A stretch of 64,000 nt of DNA. Origin: Nitrosomonas marina. GTDB taxonomy: Bacteria; Pseudomonadota; Gammaproteobacteria; Burkholderiales; Nitrosomonadaceae. A model generated the notes under the pieces. That model was not told where the DNA came from. It saw only the letters and a program-made list of their open reading frames with translations, and made no database searches. The stretch spans positions 1 to 64,000 of the forward strand of contig NZ_FOIA01000007.1 in the NCBI RefSeq assembly GCF_900111605.1, written 5' to 3'. A program made the position numbers and the translations under genes. Each line of letters starts with the position of its first letter. The first letter of the stretch is position 1. This document shows positions 1 to 9,240 of the stretch, in pieces.

Positions 1-1
1 C

Positions 2-94
2 AAGCTTGTGCTGAAGGAAGACGGCTGGGATGAATGGGACGAAGATGACGATGACGACTACGATGATGATGACGAGGACGACGACGATTATTAA
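2..94 (+). CDS. 3' end of an unidentified protein with a very acidic C-terminal tail (partial)
   Basis: The reading frame is open from the window edge (codons in frame from base 2) to a TAA at 92-94. The visible 30 residues begin KLVLKEDGWDEWDE and end in an almost uninterrupted run of Asp/Glu closed by two Tyr. The start and any domain lie outside the window, so no function can be given. It precedes the pst genes on the same strand but is separated from them by a strong hairpin, so co-transcription is doubtful. Acidic tails like this occur on many unrelated proteins. Confidence 0.55.
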   Translation, partial: KLVLKEDGWDEWDEDDDDDYDDDDEDDDDY

Positions 95-131
95 TAAATT
101 GTCGTAATCTACAACAACAATCAACAAAATA

Positions 132-176
132 GCAATTCTGAAACCATTATTCACTTTTACCTGGTTTCAGAATTGC
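132..176. terminator. Perfect 15-bp inverted repeat, likely terminator of the upstream gene
   Basis: The arms 132-146 and 162-176 are perfect reverse complements around a 15-nt loop. No T-run follows, so it is not a textbook Rho-independent terminator; it could be a 3'-end-stabilising or bidirectional hairpin. It lies 38 bases after the stop of the acidic-tail gene and well before pstC. Confidence 0.5.
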
Positions 177-379
177 CTTGACGTTTGCTATGCCATGACG
201 TCTGCTACGTGGAAATGCAAAAATATAAATTCAGCGGGTTGGTTTAAATGTACCAGTAACTTAGCGTTCTGATAGTTTTCCACCTCTCTGTGTTGTTTGT
301 TGGAAACGCAAAAAATTGCCTAATTCACCCAAATATTTTGCTGGCGAAATACCCAGCCAATTTGCTCATACAAAATCCT

Positions 380-1312
380 GTGTCAAAAGAATTGCCGAGT
401 AAAAAGGAACATGTAGGCAAGCTAGGCTATAGCTATCGCCGTAAAATTCATGAACGATTTATAGAATCCATATTATTTCTGTCTGCATTGCTTTCCGTAG
501 TCATCATGATGGCTATAATTGTGATGCTGGTGAAGGAATCGGTTGTTTTCTTTAAACATGTGTCGATATGGGAATTTCTGACCGATACACAATGGACGCC
601 ATTATTTGACGATGCACATTATGGTATTTTGCCGCTAGTAGCGGGTACTGTTGTTAGTTCAGTGGTTGCACTGCTGGTAGCATTACCATTAGGTACAATT
701 ATTGCAATTTATCTTTCTGAATTTGCACCTTTTGCAGTGCGCGAGGTTGCCAAGCCGTTTCTGGAGTTGCTGGGTGGTATTCCTACAGTAGTATATGGGT
801 ATTTTGCATTGTTGTTTGTAACACCTTTGCTGCAGATGATTTTTCCTGAGCTGCCAGGTTTCAGTTTATTATCAGCTGGCTTGGTGATGGGAATAATGAT
901 CATTCCGTATGTCAGTTCGATGACGGAAGATGCTATGCGAGCTGTACCGATGCAATTGCGTGAAGGTTCTTATGCGATGGGAGCAACTCGATTTCAGACT
1001 GCTATAAGGGTTGTGACGCCCGCAGCATTTTCTGGGATCGCGGCAGCGTATATTCTTGGTATTTCTCGAGCTGTTGGAGAAACGATGGTAGTTGCAATCG
1101 CCGCAGGTATGCAACCCAATTTGACCTGGAACCCTATGGAACCAGCAGCAACAATTACAGCATACATAGTACAGGTCAGCTTAGGGGACTTGCCGCATGG
1201 CAGTGTAGGGTATCAAACAATATTTGCTGCAGGCCTGACGTTGCTATTAATAACACTGATATTCAATATTATTGGCCATCAACTGCGCAAACGATATCGT
1301 GAAATTTATTAA
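380..1312 (+). CDS. pstC: Phosphate ABC transporter permease PstC
   Basis: Inner-membrane permease subunit of the high-affinity phosphate importer PstSCAB. The protein has about six hydrophobic helices. The binding-protein-dependent permease (EAA) loop lies around the segment MRAVPMQLREGSYAMGAT, followed by a conserved SRAVGETM stretch that is typical of PstC/PstA. The frame is open back to a GTG at 290, which would give 340 residues; I chose the in-frame GTG at 380 (310 residues) because PstC proteins are usually 300-320 residues and the extra 30 residues look like translated leader. Neither start has a clear Shine-Dalgarno sequence. It is first in a pstC-pstA-pstB cluster. No pstS is visible upstream within the window. 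Confidence 0.9.
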   Translation: MSKELPSKKEHVGKLGYSYRRKIHERFIESILFLSALLSVVIMMAIIVMLVKESVVFFKHVSIWEFLTDTQWTPLFDDAHYGILPLVAGTVVSSVVALLVALPLGTIIAIYLSEFAPFAVREVAKPFLELLGGIPTVVYGYFALLFVTPLLQMIFPELPGFSLLSAGLVMGIMIIPYVSSMTEDAMRAVPMQLREGSYAMGATRFQTAIRVVTPAAFSGIAAAYILGISRAVGETMVVAIAAGMQPNLTWNPMEPAATITAYIVQVSLGDLPHGSVGYQTIFAAGLTLLLITLIFNIIGHQLRKRYREIY

Positions 1313-2264
1313 AAATAAATCTGGATTTCTGGATCGCACAAAAGGTGCTAATGAACTGATCGATCTGAGAAAAACAATAAGCAATCATAAACGATGGGAT
1401 TTGTTGTTTATGATAACTGGAATTATTGCGCTTATGATTGCAATCCTGACTTTTATTGCATTGTTTGCGCAAATGCTAATAGATGGAATGCCAAGATTGT
1501 CCTGGGATTTTTTTACCTCTTTTCCATCGCGTCGACCGGAGTCTGCAGGAATACTATCGGCATGGGTTGGAACTACTTTGGTAATGTTGGTAACTGCAGT
1601 GTCGGCGGTACCGCTGGGGGTTGGTGCTGGAGTATACCTTGAAGAATATGCGCCCAAAAACCTGTTTACAGAAATAATTGAAATCAATGTGACAAACTTG
1701 GCAGGTGTACCATCGATTATTTATGGTTTACTAGCTCTGGGTTTATTTGTTTATCAATTGGGTTTTGGCCAAAGTATTCTGGCAGCAGGTATGGCGCTCG
1801 CGCTGCTTATATTGCCGGTAGTGATTGTGGCTACACGTGAAGCGATAAGATCAATACCAATAGCGATACGAGAAGGTGCTTACGCTTTGGGTGCAACGAA
1901 ATGGCAGACGGTGTCAGATCATTTGTTACCCTATTCCTCTGCAGGAATCTTGACAGGTATTATTATTGGACTTGCACGTGCTATCGGAGAAACAGCACCT
2001 ATAATCACGATAGGCGCATTAACATTCATTGCTTTTCTACCACCTTCTCCTGTTACAAATGAGTTTCCGTTTATATCGTTTGAGTGGCTTACTGCGCCAT
2101 TTACAGTAATGCCGATTCAGATGTTTAACTGGGTATCACGACCTGAAGAAGCATTTCAGCTGAACGCGGCGGCAGCCGGGTTGGTATTGGTTGTTATGAC
2201 ATTGACAATGAATGGTTTGGCAATTTATTTGCGTTACCGCATGCGTAAAAACATTAAATGGTAA
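1299..2264 (+). CDS. pstA: Phosphate ABC transporter permease PstA
   Basis: Second membrane permease of the PstSCAB phosphate importer. The EAA-loop region reads [20 protein letters not shown], and the downstream [10 protein letters not shown] matches PstA. An N-terminal cytoplasmic stretch of about 40 residues precedes the first membrane helix. I chose the GTG at 1299, giving 321 residues and a 14-base overlap with pstC, which suggests translational coupling. The frame is open to a TTG at 1272, but that would add only nine atypical residues. PstB follows after 4 bases. Confidence 0.9.
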   Translation: MKFIKNKSGFLDRTKGANELIDLRKTISNHKRWDLLFMITGIIALMIAILTFIALFAQMLIDGMPRLSWDFFTSFPSRRPESAGILSAWVGTTLVMLVTAVSAVPLGVGAGVYLEEYAPKNLFTEIIEINVTNLAGVPSIIYGLLALGLFVYQLGFGQSILAAGMALALLILPVVIVATREAIRSIPIAIREGAYALGATKWQTVSDHLLPYSSAGILTGIIIGLARAIGETAPIITIGALTFIAFLPPSPVTNEFPFISFEWLTAPFTVMPIQMFNWVSRPEEAFQLNAAAAGLVLVVMTLTMNGLAIYLRYRMRKNIKW

Positions 2265-2268
2265 AAAA

Positions 2269-3051
2269 ATGCAAGAGAATGCAGCGATAAATCGATACAA
2301 GTCAGAAGTTAAAAATCTGAGTTTTTATTATGGTACATTTAATGCATTGAAAAATATCGATATGGTTTTGCATGATAAAAAGATCACGGCACTTATTGGG
2401 CCATCTGGTTGTGGCAAATCAACATTCTTGAGATGTTATAATCGTATGCATGACTTGTACCCTGGAAACCGCTATGAAGGCGATATTGTATTGTATCCGG
2501 ATAATGTTAATATTTTATCGCCAAAGGTTGATCCGATTGAAGTCAGAATGCGTATTAGTATGGTCTTCCAAAAACCAAACCCGTTTCCAAAGTCAATATA
2601 TGAAAATGTTGCTTATGGTTTAAGAGTGAGAGGGATAAAACAGCGGGCTATACTCGATGAAAAAATTGAAGATGCATTGCGAAACGCAGCGTTGTGGAAT
2701 GAAGTGAAAGATCGCTTAAACCATTTGGCTTTTAACCTTTCCGGTGGACAACAGCAGCGGTTGTGTATTGCCCGTGCACTGGCAACTAATCCTGAAATAT
2801 TGTTATTTGATGAGCCGACATCAGCATTGGATCCGATAGCGACTGCAAGTATTGAAGAATTAATTGCTGATCTCAAGGATAAAGTAACAATCTTGATTGT
2901 GACGCATAATATGCAGCAAGCCGCTAGAGTGTCTGATTACACGGCATTTATGTACCTTGGTGAGCTGATAGAATTTGGTGAAACAGATGATATATTTATC
3001 AAACCGAAAAATAAGCAGACTGAAGATTATATAACAGGTCGGTTTGGATAA
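2269..3051 (+). CDS. pstB: Phosphate ABC transporter ATP-binding protein PstB
   Basis: Cytoplasmic ATPase that powers phosphate import with PstC/PstA. It has the Walker [10 protein letters not shown], the ABC signature [15 protein letters not shown], the Walker [13 protein letters not shown] and the switch histidine in IVTHNM. The Q-loop region [19 protein letters not shown] is characteristic of PstB. The ATG at 2269, 4 bases after the pstA stop, gives 260 residues, the family's usual length. The following gene is tpiA and not phoU, so the regulatory partner PhoU is missing from this cluster. Confidence 0.95.
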   Translation: MQENAAINRYKSEVKNLSFYYGTFNALKNIDMVLHDKKITALIGPSGCGKSTFLRCYNRMHDLYPGNRYEGDIVLYPDNVNILSPKVDPIEVRMRISMVFQKPNPFPKSIYENVAYGLRVRGIKQRAILDEKIEDALRNAALWNEVKDRLNHLAFNLSGGQQQRLCIARALATNPEILLFDEPTSALDPIATASIEELIADLKDKVTILIVTHNMQQAARVSDYTAFMYLGELIEFGETDDIFIKPKNKQTEDYITGRFG

Positions 3052-3175
3052 TAGAAGTGTTTATTAGTTATATGACTTCTTAGTCCCCCCAAAAAAACGA
3101 ACTACGTTGCTCTTTTTTGAAACCTGCGCAGACTACATACCTGATCGCCTATCCATGTTGTCTTAAGCAATAACA

Positions 3176-3204
3176 TTGACTCGTCAGCAAATCAGAGGTA
3201 GCAT
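3176..3204 (+). promoter_or_regulatory. Candidate sigma-70 promoter of tpiA
   Basis: TTGACT at 3176-3181 (5/6 to consensus) is separated by 17 bases from TAGCAT at 3199-3204 (4/6). The predicted start near 3211 leaves a leader of about 24 bases containing the AAGGA ribosome site at 3223-3227. It lies in the 183-bp gap after pstB, so tpiA probably has its own promoter. Confidence 0.4.
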
Positions 3205-3234
3205 CGCCCATTTTGAGTAAGCAAGGAATACAAA

Positions 3235-3993
3235 ATGCGAGAGAAGCTGGTTGCTGGTAACTGGAAAATGAATGGTAACCTAAAAGAAAGCGTTTCGCTA
3301 TTAAATGCGCTGGTTACAGATATTTCCACAATAGGAAGCAATACCAGCTATGCGGTGTGCGTCCCATATCCATATTTGGCAGTGGCTCAATCGACGCTGA
3401 AAAATACGACTATTAAATGGGGTGCACAGAACGTCAGTCAACATGAAAGTGGTGCTTTCACGGGCGAAGTCTCGGCAATCATGCTGAATGATTTTGAATG
3501 TACGTACGTCATAGTGGGGCATTCAGAAAGAAGAATGCTCTTTGGAGAGAGCAATCAAGTAGTTGCTGAAAAGTATCTTGCTGCACAAAAAGCGGGGCTG
3601 GTGCCGATTTTATGTGTGGGTGAAACGCTTGAACAACGTGACTCTGATATTACTGAGCAAGTCATTTATGAGCAGTTAAATACAGTAATGACAGTGGCTG
3701 GAGTTGATTCGTTCCGAAATGCCGTAATCGCATATGAGCCTGTCTGGGCGATTGGAACAGGAAAAACTGCAACTCCACAACAAGCGCAGGATATACATCA
3801 TTTTATTCGGCAGAGCATAGTAAAACAAAATGCAGAAGTGGCTTCTGGGCTTACGATTTTATATGGTGGCAGTGTGAAGGCAAATAATGCTGCAGAATTG
3901 TTTGCAATGCCAGATATTGATGGCGGATTGATTGGTGGTGCATCGTTGATTGCCGAAGAATTTATCGCCATTTGCAGTGCAATAAGTAGTTAA
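3235..3993 (+). CDS. tpiA: Triose-phosphate isomerase
   Basis: Interconverts dihydroxyacetone phosphate and glyceraldehyde 3-phosphate in glycolysis, gluconeogenesis and the Calvin cycle. Catalytic residues are in place: Lys11 in AGNWKMN, His96 in IVGHSERR, and the general-base Glu in the signature AYEPVWAIGTG. The phosphate-binding ends ILYGGSVK and GLIGGASL are present. It has 252 residues, as usual for the family. The start ATG has an AAGGA ribosome site 7 bases upstream. secG follows after 19 bases, the common tpiA-secG-nuo arrangement. Confidence 0.97.
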   Translation: MREKLVAGNWKMNGNLKESVSLLNALVTDISTIGSNTSYAVCVPYPYLAVAQSTLKNTTIKWGAQNVSQHESGAFTGEVSAIMLNDFECTYVIVGHSERRMLFGESNQVVAEKYLAAQKAGLVPILCVGETLEQRDSDITEQVIYEQLNTVMTVAGVDSFRNAVIAYEPVWAIGTGKTATPQQAQDIHHFIRQSIVKQNAEVASGLTILYGGSVKANNAAELFAMPDIDGGLIGGASLIAEEFIAICSAISS

Positions 3994-4012
3994 AATAATT
4001 TGGAGTTAAACT

Positions 4013-4408
4013 TTGGAAACCTTGGTTTGGTCAATTCATGTTATATTGGCGGTAGTATTAATTGTTCTGGTGCTGCTGCAGCAAGGCAAAGGCGCGGATA
4101 TGGGAGCAGCATTTGGCAGCGGCTCAGCGGGAAGCCTGTTTGGTGCTAGTGGTTCTGCAACGTTCTTAAGCAGAACCACCGGGATAGTTGCGACAATGTT
4201 TTTCATTACGAGTCTGAGTCTGACATATCTTTCGATGAATCAAGCTGAAGATCTTGGAATTATGGGTGCGTTTGGTGAAATCGAAGAACAAAAGGATAGC
4301 GCATTACCAGAAGATTCGGTCGAAGCAAAACCAGAAATAGATGAAATTGTGGTGCCAAGTGTAACTGAAGCAGAACGTGCTTTGAAAGCAGATCAGATAC
4401 CCGATTAA
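4013..4408 (+). CDS. secG: Preprotein translocase subunit SecG
   Basis: Small membrane subunit of the SecYEG translocon. It has two membrane helices (about residues 3-21 and 55-75) joined by the conserved loop LLQQGKGADMGAAFGSGSAGSLFG and then FLSRTT. The start is a TTG with a GGAG ribosome site 7 bases upstream; no ATG is available in frame before the first helix. The 131-residue length reflects a charged, acidic C-terminal extension of about 50 residues that is variable in the family. Confidence 0.93.
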   Translation: METLVWSIHVILAVVLIVLVLLQQGKGADMGAAFGSGSAGSLFGASGSATFLSRTTGIVATMFFITSLSLTYLSMNQAEDLGIMGAFGEIEEQKDSALPEDSVEAKPEIDEIVVPSVTEAERALKADQIPD

Positions 4409-4455
4409 TAATTTAGGGTTTTATCAGAACCGTTGGCAAAGGTTCAAAGTTAGCC

Positions 4456-4540
4456 GCCGACGTGGTGGAACTGGTAGACACGCCGTCTTGAGGGGGCGGT
4501 GGCGAAAGCCGTGCGAGTTCGATTCTCGCCGTCGGCACCA
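4456..4540 (+). tRNA. tRNA-Leu (anticodon GAG)
   Basis: Class II tRNA of 85 bases with an encoded CCA end. The acceptor stem GCCGACG pairs with CGTCGGC before ACCA. The anticodon stem CCGTC/GGCGG (one G-U) frames the loop TTGAGGG, with anticodon GAG at 4490-4492. A long variable arm follows, then the T-arm with GTTCGATTC. It lies between secG and nuoA, a position common in betaproteobacteria. Confidence 0.96.
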
Positions 4541-4636
4541 TACAGTTACAATTTAAATGCTAATAAAGAGCTTGTGGACGTATTTCATTAGCCAAATTAA
4601 AGGCGTCTATTGATTTACGAATAAACTAAAATAGAA

Positions 4637-4993
4637 ATGCTTGAAAATTATTTCCCAATTTTGTTATTTTTAATTGTTGGTTTTGTTGTGGGTGCCGGAT
4701 GTATGATCGGTGGATGGTTGCTTGCGCCAAATCGGCCTGATAAAGAAAAATTGTCAGCATATGAGTGTGGTTTTGAGGCGTTTGAAGATGCACGCATGAA
4801 GTTTGATGTGCGCTATTACCTTGTTGCGATATTGTTTATATTGTTTGACTTGGAAATTGCATTTTTATTTCCATGGGCAATAGTGCTTGATGAGATTGGG
4901 TTATTCGGCTTTGTCGCGATGATGGTATTCCTTGGTATTTTGGTAGTGGGTTTTATCTACGAATGGGTGCGGGGCGCACTGGAGTGGGATTAA
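4637..4993 (+). CDS. nuoA: NADH-quinone oxidoreductase subunit A
   Basis: Membrane subunit of respiratory complex I (NDH-1) with three predicted helices in 118 residues. The family signature YECGFE, followed by a loop ([21 protein letters not shown]) facing the quinone cavity, is present. It opens the 14-gene nuo cluster; nuoB follows after 4 bases. Confidence 0.96.
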   Translation: MLENYFPILLFLIVGFVVGAGCMIGGWLLAPNRPDKEKLSAYECGFEAFEDARMKFDVRYYLVAILFILFDLEIAFLFPWAIVLDEIGLFGFVAMMVFLGILVVGFIYEWVRGALEWD

Positions 4994-4997
4994 TAAT

Positions 4998-5477
4998 ATG
5001 AGTATTGAGGGTGCATTAGAAAAAGGATTTGTTACAACGAGTCTTGATTCTGTAATTAACTGGGGTCGAACAGGATCTATGTGGCCAATGACATTTGGTT
5101 TGGCTTGCTGTGCGGTAGAGATGATGCAGACCGGAGCTTCCCGCTACGATCTGGATCGTTTCGGAGTGGTTTTTCGTCCAAGTCCAAGGCAATCGGATGT
5201 AATGATCGTAGCCGGCACTTTATGCAATAAAATGGCTCCGGCATTGAGAAAAGTTTATGATCAAATGGCAGAGCCGCGCTGGGTGATTTCAATGGGGTCA
5301 TGTGCCAATGGCGGAGGATATTATCATTACTCTTACTCAGTTGTTCGTGGTTGTGATCGTATTGTGCCGGTTGATATCTATGTGCCAGGTTGTCCACCAA
5401 CTGCAGAGGCGCTGTTGTATGGCATCATTCAATTGCAAAACAAGATAAAACGCACAAACACGATTGCTCGGTCATAA
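4998..5477 (+). CDS. nuoB: NADH-quinone oxidoreductase subunit B
   Basis: Peripheral-arm subunit carrying the terminal [4Fe-4S] cluster N2 that reduces quinone. The four ligands are visible: the tandem Cys37-Cys38 in LACCAVEMM, Cys102 in GSCANGGG and Cys132 in [11 protein letters not shown]. The 159-residue length is normal. Translation probably couples to nuoC, whose ATG lies 5 bases after the stop. Confidence 0.97.
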   Translation: MSIEGALEKGFVTTSLDSVINWGRTGSMWPMTFGLACCAVEMMQTGASRYDLDRFGVVFRPSPRQSDVMIVAGTLCNKMAPALRKVYDQMAEPRWVISMGSCANGGGYYHYSYSVVRGCDRIVPVDIYVPGCPPTAEALLYGIIQLQNKIKRTNTIARS

Positions 5478-5481
5478 GTAT

Positions 5482-6105
5482 ATGAATAATAATAAAATAG
5501 AATATCTGACTGAGAGGCTGGAGAAAATTCTGGCAGATAGATTGGTCAGCTTGCATCGACTTTTCGATGAACTGACAATCGTAGTTCAGGCAAATCATGT
5601 GCACTCGGTCAGCGAAATTTTACGTGACCACCAGGACCTGGGTTTTGACACTCTGATAGATCTCTGTGGAATGGATTATTTAACCTATGGTGATGAGACA
5701 AATGCATTGGGACAATCTGATGGCAGACGCTTTGCTGTAGTCTATCATTTGTTGTCCGTAGATCTTAATCAGCGTTTGCGTATGAAGGTATTCGCGCAAG
5801 ATAGTGAATTGCCGGTAGTGGATTCAGTTACTGATATTTGGCCGGTAGCGAACTGGTTTGAACGAGAAGCATTCGATCTATTCGGGATCGTATTTGCGGG
5901 ACATTCAGATCTTAGAAGAATACTAACCGATTATGGGTTTGTCGGTAATCCGTTTCGTAAGGATTTTCCAATTTCAGGCTATGTGGAAATGCGTTACGAT
6001 GAAGATCAGAAACGTGTTGTTTACCAGCCTGTCAGCATAGAACCACGAGAAATAACACCACTTGTAATCCGTGAGCAAAATTATGGCGACAGCCATGCAG
6101 ATTAG
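5482..6105 (+). CDS. nuoC: NADH-quinone oxidoreductase subunit C
   Basis: Peripheral-arm scaffold subunit (30-kDa type) of complex I, 207 residues, separate from nuoD and not fused. The family signature ERE(A)FDLFGI(V)[16 protein letters not shown] is recognisable in sections ([23 protein letters not shown]). The frame is open from a TTG at 5464 inside nuoB, but the ATG at 5482 just after the nuoB stop is the likely start. Confidence 0.95.
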   Translation: MNNNKIEYLTERLEKILADRLVSLHRLFDELTIVVQANHVHSVSEILRDHQDLGFDTLIDLCGMDYLTYGDETNALGQSDGRRFAVVYHLLSVDLNQRLRMKVFAQDSELPVVDSVTDIWPVANWFEREAFDLFGIVFAGHSDLRRILTDYGFVGNPFRKDFPISGYVEMRYDEDQKRVVYQPVSIEPREITPLVIREQNYGDSHAD

Positions 6106-6148
6106 TATCGGGCTCGCTTAATTAACGATCAGATTTTTAAATCAAAAT

Positions 6149-7402
6149 ATGGCGGAAATAAGAAATTACACCATGAATTTTGGACCGCAACACCCGGCAG
6201 CGCATGGGGTGTTGCGTTTGGTCCTGGAGTTAGATGGAGAAGTAGTTCGGCGTGCAGACCCGCATATTGGCCTATTGCATCGTGCCACTGAAAAACTCGC
6301 GGAAAATAAAACATATTTGCAGTCAGTTCCATATATGGATCGATTGGACTATGTGTCAATGATGGTCAATGAACATGCCTATGTCATGGCTATCGAAAAA
6401 TTGCTGCAGATAGAGGTACCGGTACGGGCACAGTATATACGGGTGATGTTTGATGAAATAACACGTATATTAAATCATTTGCTGTGGATTGGCGCGCATG
6501 CACTTGATGTCGGAGCGATGACCATGTTTCTTTATGCATTCCGGGAACGAGAAGATCTGATGGATTGCTATGAAGCAGTTTCCGGTGCGAGATTGCATGC
6601 TGCCTATTATCGGCCAGGTGGCGTATATAGAGACCTTCCCGATACAATGCCTAGATACCAGTCTTCAGCCATTCACAGCGATAAGCAGACGCAACAAAGA
6701 AATCAAAACAGAGAAGGATCCTTGCTTGATTTCATAGAAGATTTTACCGAGCGTTTTCCAACTTATGTGGATGAATACGAAACATTGCTGACAGATAATC
6801 GCATTTGGAAGCAGCGACTTGTGGATGTTGGCGTGGTCTCGCCTGAACGCGCAAAAGCACTCGGCTTTACAGGACCGATGTTGCGTGGGTCTGGTGTGGA
6901 ATGGGATCTGAGAAAAAAACAACCTTATGAAGTTTATGACCAGGTGGATTTCGATATTCCTGTAGGTGTCAATGGTGACTGTTATGATCGCTATTTAGTG
7001 CGTATGGAAGAATTTCGCCAGTCCAATCGAATAATTAAACAATGTGTTGACTGGTTGCGGAAGAATCCGGGTCCGGTGATAATCGATAATCATAAAGTTG
7101 CTCCGCCATCGCGTATTAACATGAAGCAAAATATGGAGGAAATGATTCATCATTTCAAACTTTTTTCGGAAGGATTTCATGTGCCTCCGGGGGAGGCTTA
7201 TGTAGGTGTTGAACATCCCAAAGGTGAATTCGGAATATATTTAGTTTCCAACGGTGCCAACAAACCCTATCGATTGAAAATTAGAGCACCGGGTTTTGCG
7301 CATTTGGCTGCGCTCGATGAGATGTCTCGTGGGCATATGATTGCAGACGTGGTGGCAATCATTGGGACACAGGATATTGTATTTGGTGAAATAGATAGAT
7401 AA
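6149..7402 (+). CDS. nuoD: NADH-quinone oxidoreductase subunit D
   Basis: The 49-kDa-type subunit that forms the quinone-binding pocket with NuoB and is homologous to the NiFe-hydrogenase large subunit. The N-terminal [16 protein letters not shown] and the conserved [18 protein letters not shown] are intact, as is the C-terminal [12 protein letters not shown]. An insertion of about 25 polar residues (around 175-200, with [15 protein letters not shown]) separates the two halves; similar loops occur in betaproteobacterial NuoD. 417 residues. Confidence 0.97.
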   Translation: MAEIRNYTMNFGPQHPAAHGVLRLVLELDGEVVRRADPHIGLLHRATEKLAENKTYLQSVPYMDRLDYVSMMVNEHAYVMAIEKLLQIEVPVRAQYIRVMFDEITRILNHLLWIGAHALDVGAMTMFLYAFREREDLMDCYEAVSGARLHAAYYRPGGVYRDLPDTMPRYQSSAIHSDKQTQQRNQNREGSLLDFIEDFTERFPTYVDEYETLLTDNRIWKQRLVDVGVVSPERAKALGFTGPMLRGSGVEWDLRKKQPYEVYDQVDFDIPVGVNGDCYDRYLVRMEEFRQSNRIIKQCVDWLRKNPGPVIIDNHKVAPPSRINMKQNMEEMIHHFKLFSEGFHVPPGEAYVGVEHPKGEFGIYLVSNGANKPYRLKIRAPGFAHLAALDEMSRGHMIADVVAIIGTQDIVFGEIDR

Positions 7403-7407
7403 GAAAA

Positions 7408-7884
7408 ATGTTAAGTGCTGAATCCCTGAAAAAAATTGACCATGAGATAGCGAAGTATCCAGTCGATCAAAAGCAATCTGCAGTTATGTCTGCCTTGGCG
7501 ATTGCGCAAGACGAAAAAGGTTGGCTGGCTAACGAGACAATGAATTTCATCGCGGATTATTTGGATATGCCAGCTATTGCTGTGTATGAGGTGGCTACAT
7601 TTTACAACATGTATAATCTCGAGCCTTTGGGTCAGCACAAGATAACCGTTTGCACAAATTTGCCATGTGCGTTGTCAGGTGGAAATAACGCGGCCGAATA
7701 CCTAAAACAGAAATTGGGTATTGGATTTAATGAAACAACGCCAGATGGAAAATTTACTTTAAAAGAAGGTGAGTGTATGGGGGCGTGTGGCGATGCACCT
7801 GTTATGCTGGTTAATAATAAGCGTATGTGCAGCTTCATGTCTAACGAAAAAATAGATGAGATGTTGGAGGAAATGCGTAAATGA
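7408..7884 (+). CDS. nuoE: NADH-quinone oxidoreductase subunit E
   Basis: The 24-kDa-type thioredoxin-fold subunit of the NADH dehydrogenase module. It carries the [2Fe-2S] cluster N1a on two Cys pairs, in [12 protein letters not shown] and [11 protein letters not shown]. 158 residues. Its last bases overlap nuoF by four (ATGA), indicating coupled translation of the two partners. Confidence 0.96.
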   Translation: MLSAESLKKIDHEIAKYPVDQKQSAVMSALAIAQDEKGWLANETMNFIADYLDMPAIAVYEVATFYNMYNLEPLGQHKITVCTNLPCALSGGNNAAEYLKQKLGIGFNETTPDGKFTLKEGECMGACGDAPVMLVNNKRMCSFMSNEKIDEMLEEMRK

Positions 7885-9158
7885 AAACGTATCCGCTAAC
7901 ACTACTTAACGGTGTTGATCCATCAGATTCCGAGAACTGGCGTCTGAAAAGTTATGAAAAACGAGATGGATATGCGGCGCTGAGAAAAATTTTGTCACAG
8001 AATATAACTCCCGAAGCGATTATAGAAGAGGTCAAGGTGTCCGCTCTACGTGGGCGCGGTGGCGCCGGATTTCCGACGGGCTTGAAATGGAGTTTCATGC
8101 CTAAGGATTATCAGGGAGATAAATATATCGTATGTAATTCGGATGAGGGTGAACCCGGTACATTTAAGGATCGAGATATTTTGCGTTATAACCCGCATAT
8201 TCTGATTGAAGGGATGATCATCGCAGCATATGCGATGGGTGCAAAAGCCGGCTATAATTACATTCACGGCGAGATTTGGGATACTTACGAACGGATGGAG
8301 GAAGCTGTCGATGAGGCAAGGGCGGCAGGATATCTCGGTGAAAATATCTTAGGTTCTTCTTTTAGCTTCCAACTGTACAATCATCACGGATACGGTGCAT
8401 ATATTTGTGGAGAGGAAACGGCGCTTCTAGAATCTATAGAAGGCAAAAAGGGGCAACCTCGCTTTAAGCCGCCATTCCCAGCAAATTTTGGTTTGTATGG
8501 GAAACCGACAACGATAAACAACACAGAGACTTTTGCATCCGTTCCCTGGATCATTCGCAATGGCGGTGAACAATATCTGAAACTGGGCAAACCAAATAAT
8601 GGCGGTACAAAGATATTTTCAGTTTCCGGGCATGTGAACAAACCCGGAAATTACGAAATTCCGCTGGGTACACCATTTGCAGAGCTGCTGGAGTTGGCCG
8701 GAGGGATGCGTGGTGGCCGCAAACTGAAGGGTTGCATACCCGGAGGATCGTCGATGCCGGTTTTGCCGGGTGAGATTATGATGGAAACAGATATGGATTA
8801 TGATTCCATTGCTAAGGCGGGGTCAATGCTGGGATCCGGAGCCGTCATAATTATGGATGAAACGACATGTATGGTGAGAGCTCTTGAGCGATTATCTTAT
8901 TTTTACTTTGAGGAATCCTGTGGTCAGTGCACTCCCTGTCGTGAAGGAACAGGCTGGCTCTATCGCATCATAAATCGTATTGAACATGGAAAGGGGCGTC
9001 AAGAAGATATTGATCTGCTTGACGATATAGCTGACAACATACAGGGAAGGACAATTTGTGCGCTTGGTGATGCAGCAGCCATGCCGGTTCGAGCCATGAT
9101 TCAGCATTTCAGAGATGAGTTTGTATATCATATTGAACATAAGAAGTGCATGGTGTGA
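7881..9158 (+). CDS. nuoF: NADH-quinone oxidoreductase subunit F
   Basis: The 51-kDa-type subunit that oxidises NADH, holds FMN and carries [4Fe-4S] cluster N3. The FMN/NADH-binding glycine-rich segment [16 protein letters not shown], the acidic [15 protein letters not shown], and the cluster motif [15 protein letters not shown] with a distal Cys in [12 protein letters not shown] are all present. 425 residues. A gap of 82 bases separates it from nuoG, the first sizeable gap inside the cluster. Confidence 0.97.
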   Translation: MKTYPLTLLNGVDPSDSENWRLKSYEKRDGYAALRKILSQNITPEAIIEEVKVSALRGRGGAGFPTGLKWSFMPKDYQGDKYIVCNSDEGEPGTFKDRDILRYNPHILIEGMIIAAYAMGAKAGYNYIHGEIWDTYERMEEAVDEARAAGYLGENILGSSFSFQLYNHHGYGAYICGEETALLESIEGKKGQPRFKPPFPANFGLYGKPTTINNTETFASVPWIIRNGGEQYLKLGKPNNGGTKIFSVSGHVNKPGNYEIPLGTPFAELLELAGGMRGGRKLKGCIPGGSSMPVLPGEIMMETDMDYDSIAKAGSMLGSGAVIIMDETTCMVRALERLSYFYFEESCGQCTPCREGTGWLYRIINRIEHGKGRQEDIDLLDDIADNIQGRTICALGDAAAMPVRAMIQHFRDEFVYHIEHKKCMV

Positions 9159-9240
9159 GTAAGTGAGTGTTTGATTTGCAAACCAAATAAATTTGCTTCG
9201 CATTATTTAACACGAATTTTTAAACAAAGAATTTTAGCCG

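Noticed and set aside
3053..3080. AGAAGT/ACTTCT inverted repeat after pstB as a terminator
   Set aside because: Only 6 bp, A/T-rich, 16-nt loop and no T-run; too weak to call.
6665..6760. Polar insertion in NuoD as a sign of a fusion or error
   Set aside because: The frame is intact and similar insertions are, to my knowledge, usual in betaproteobacterial NuoD.
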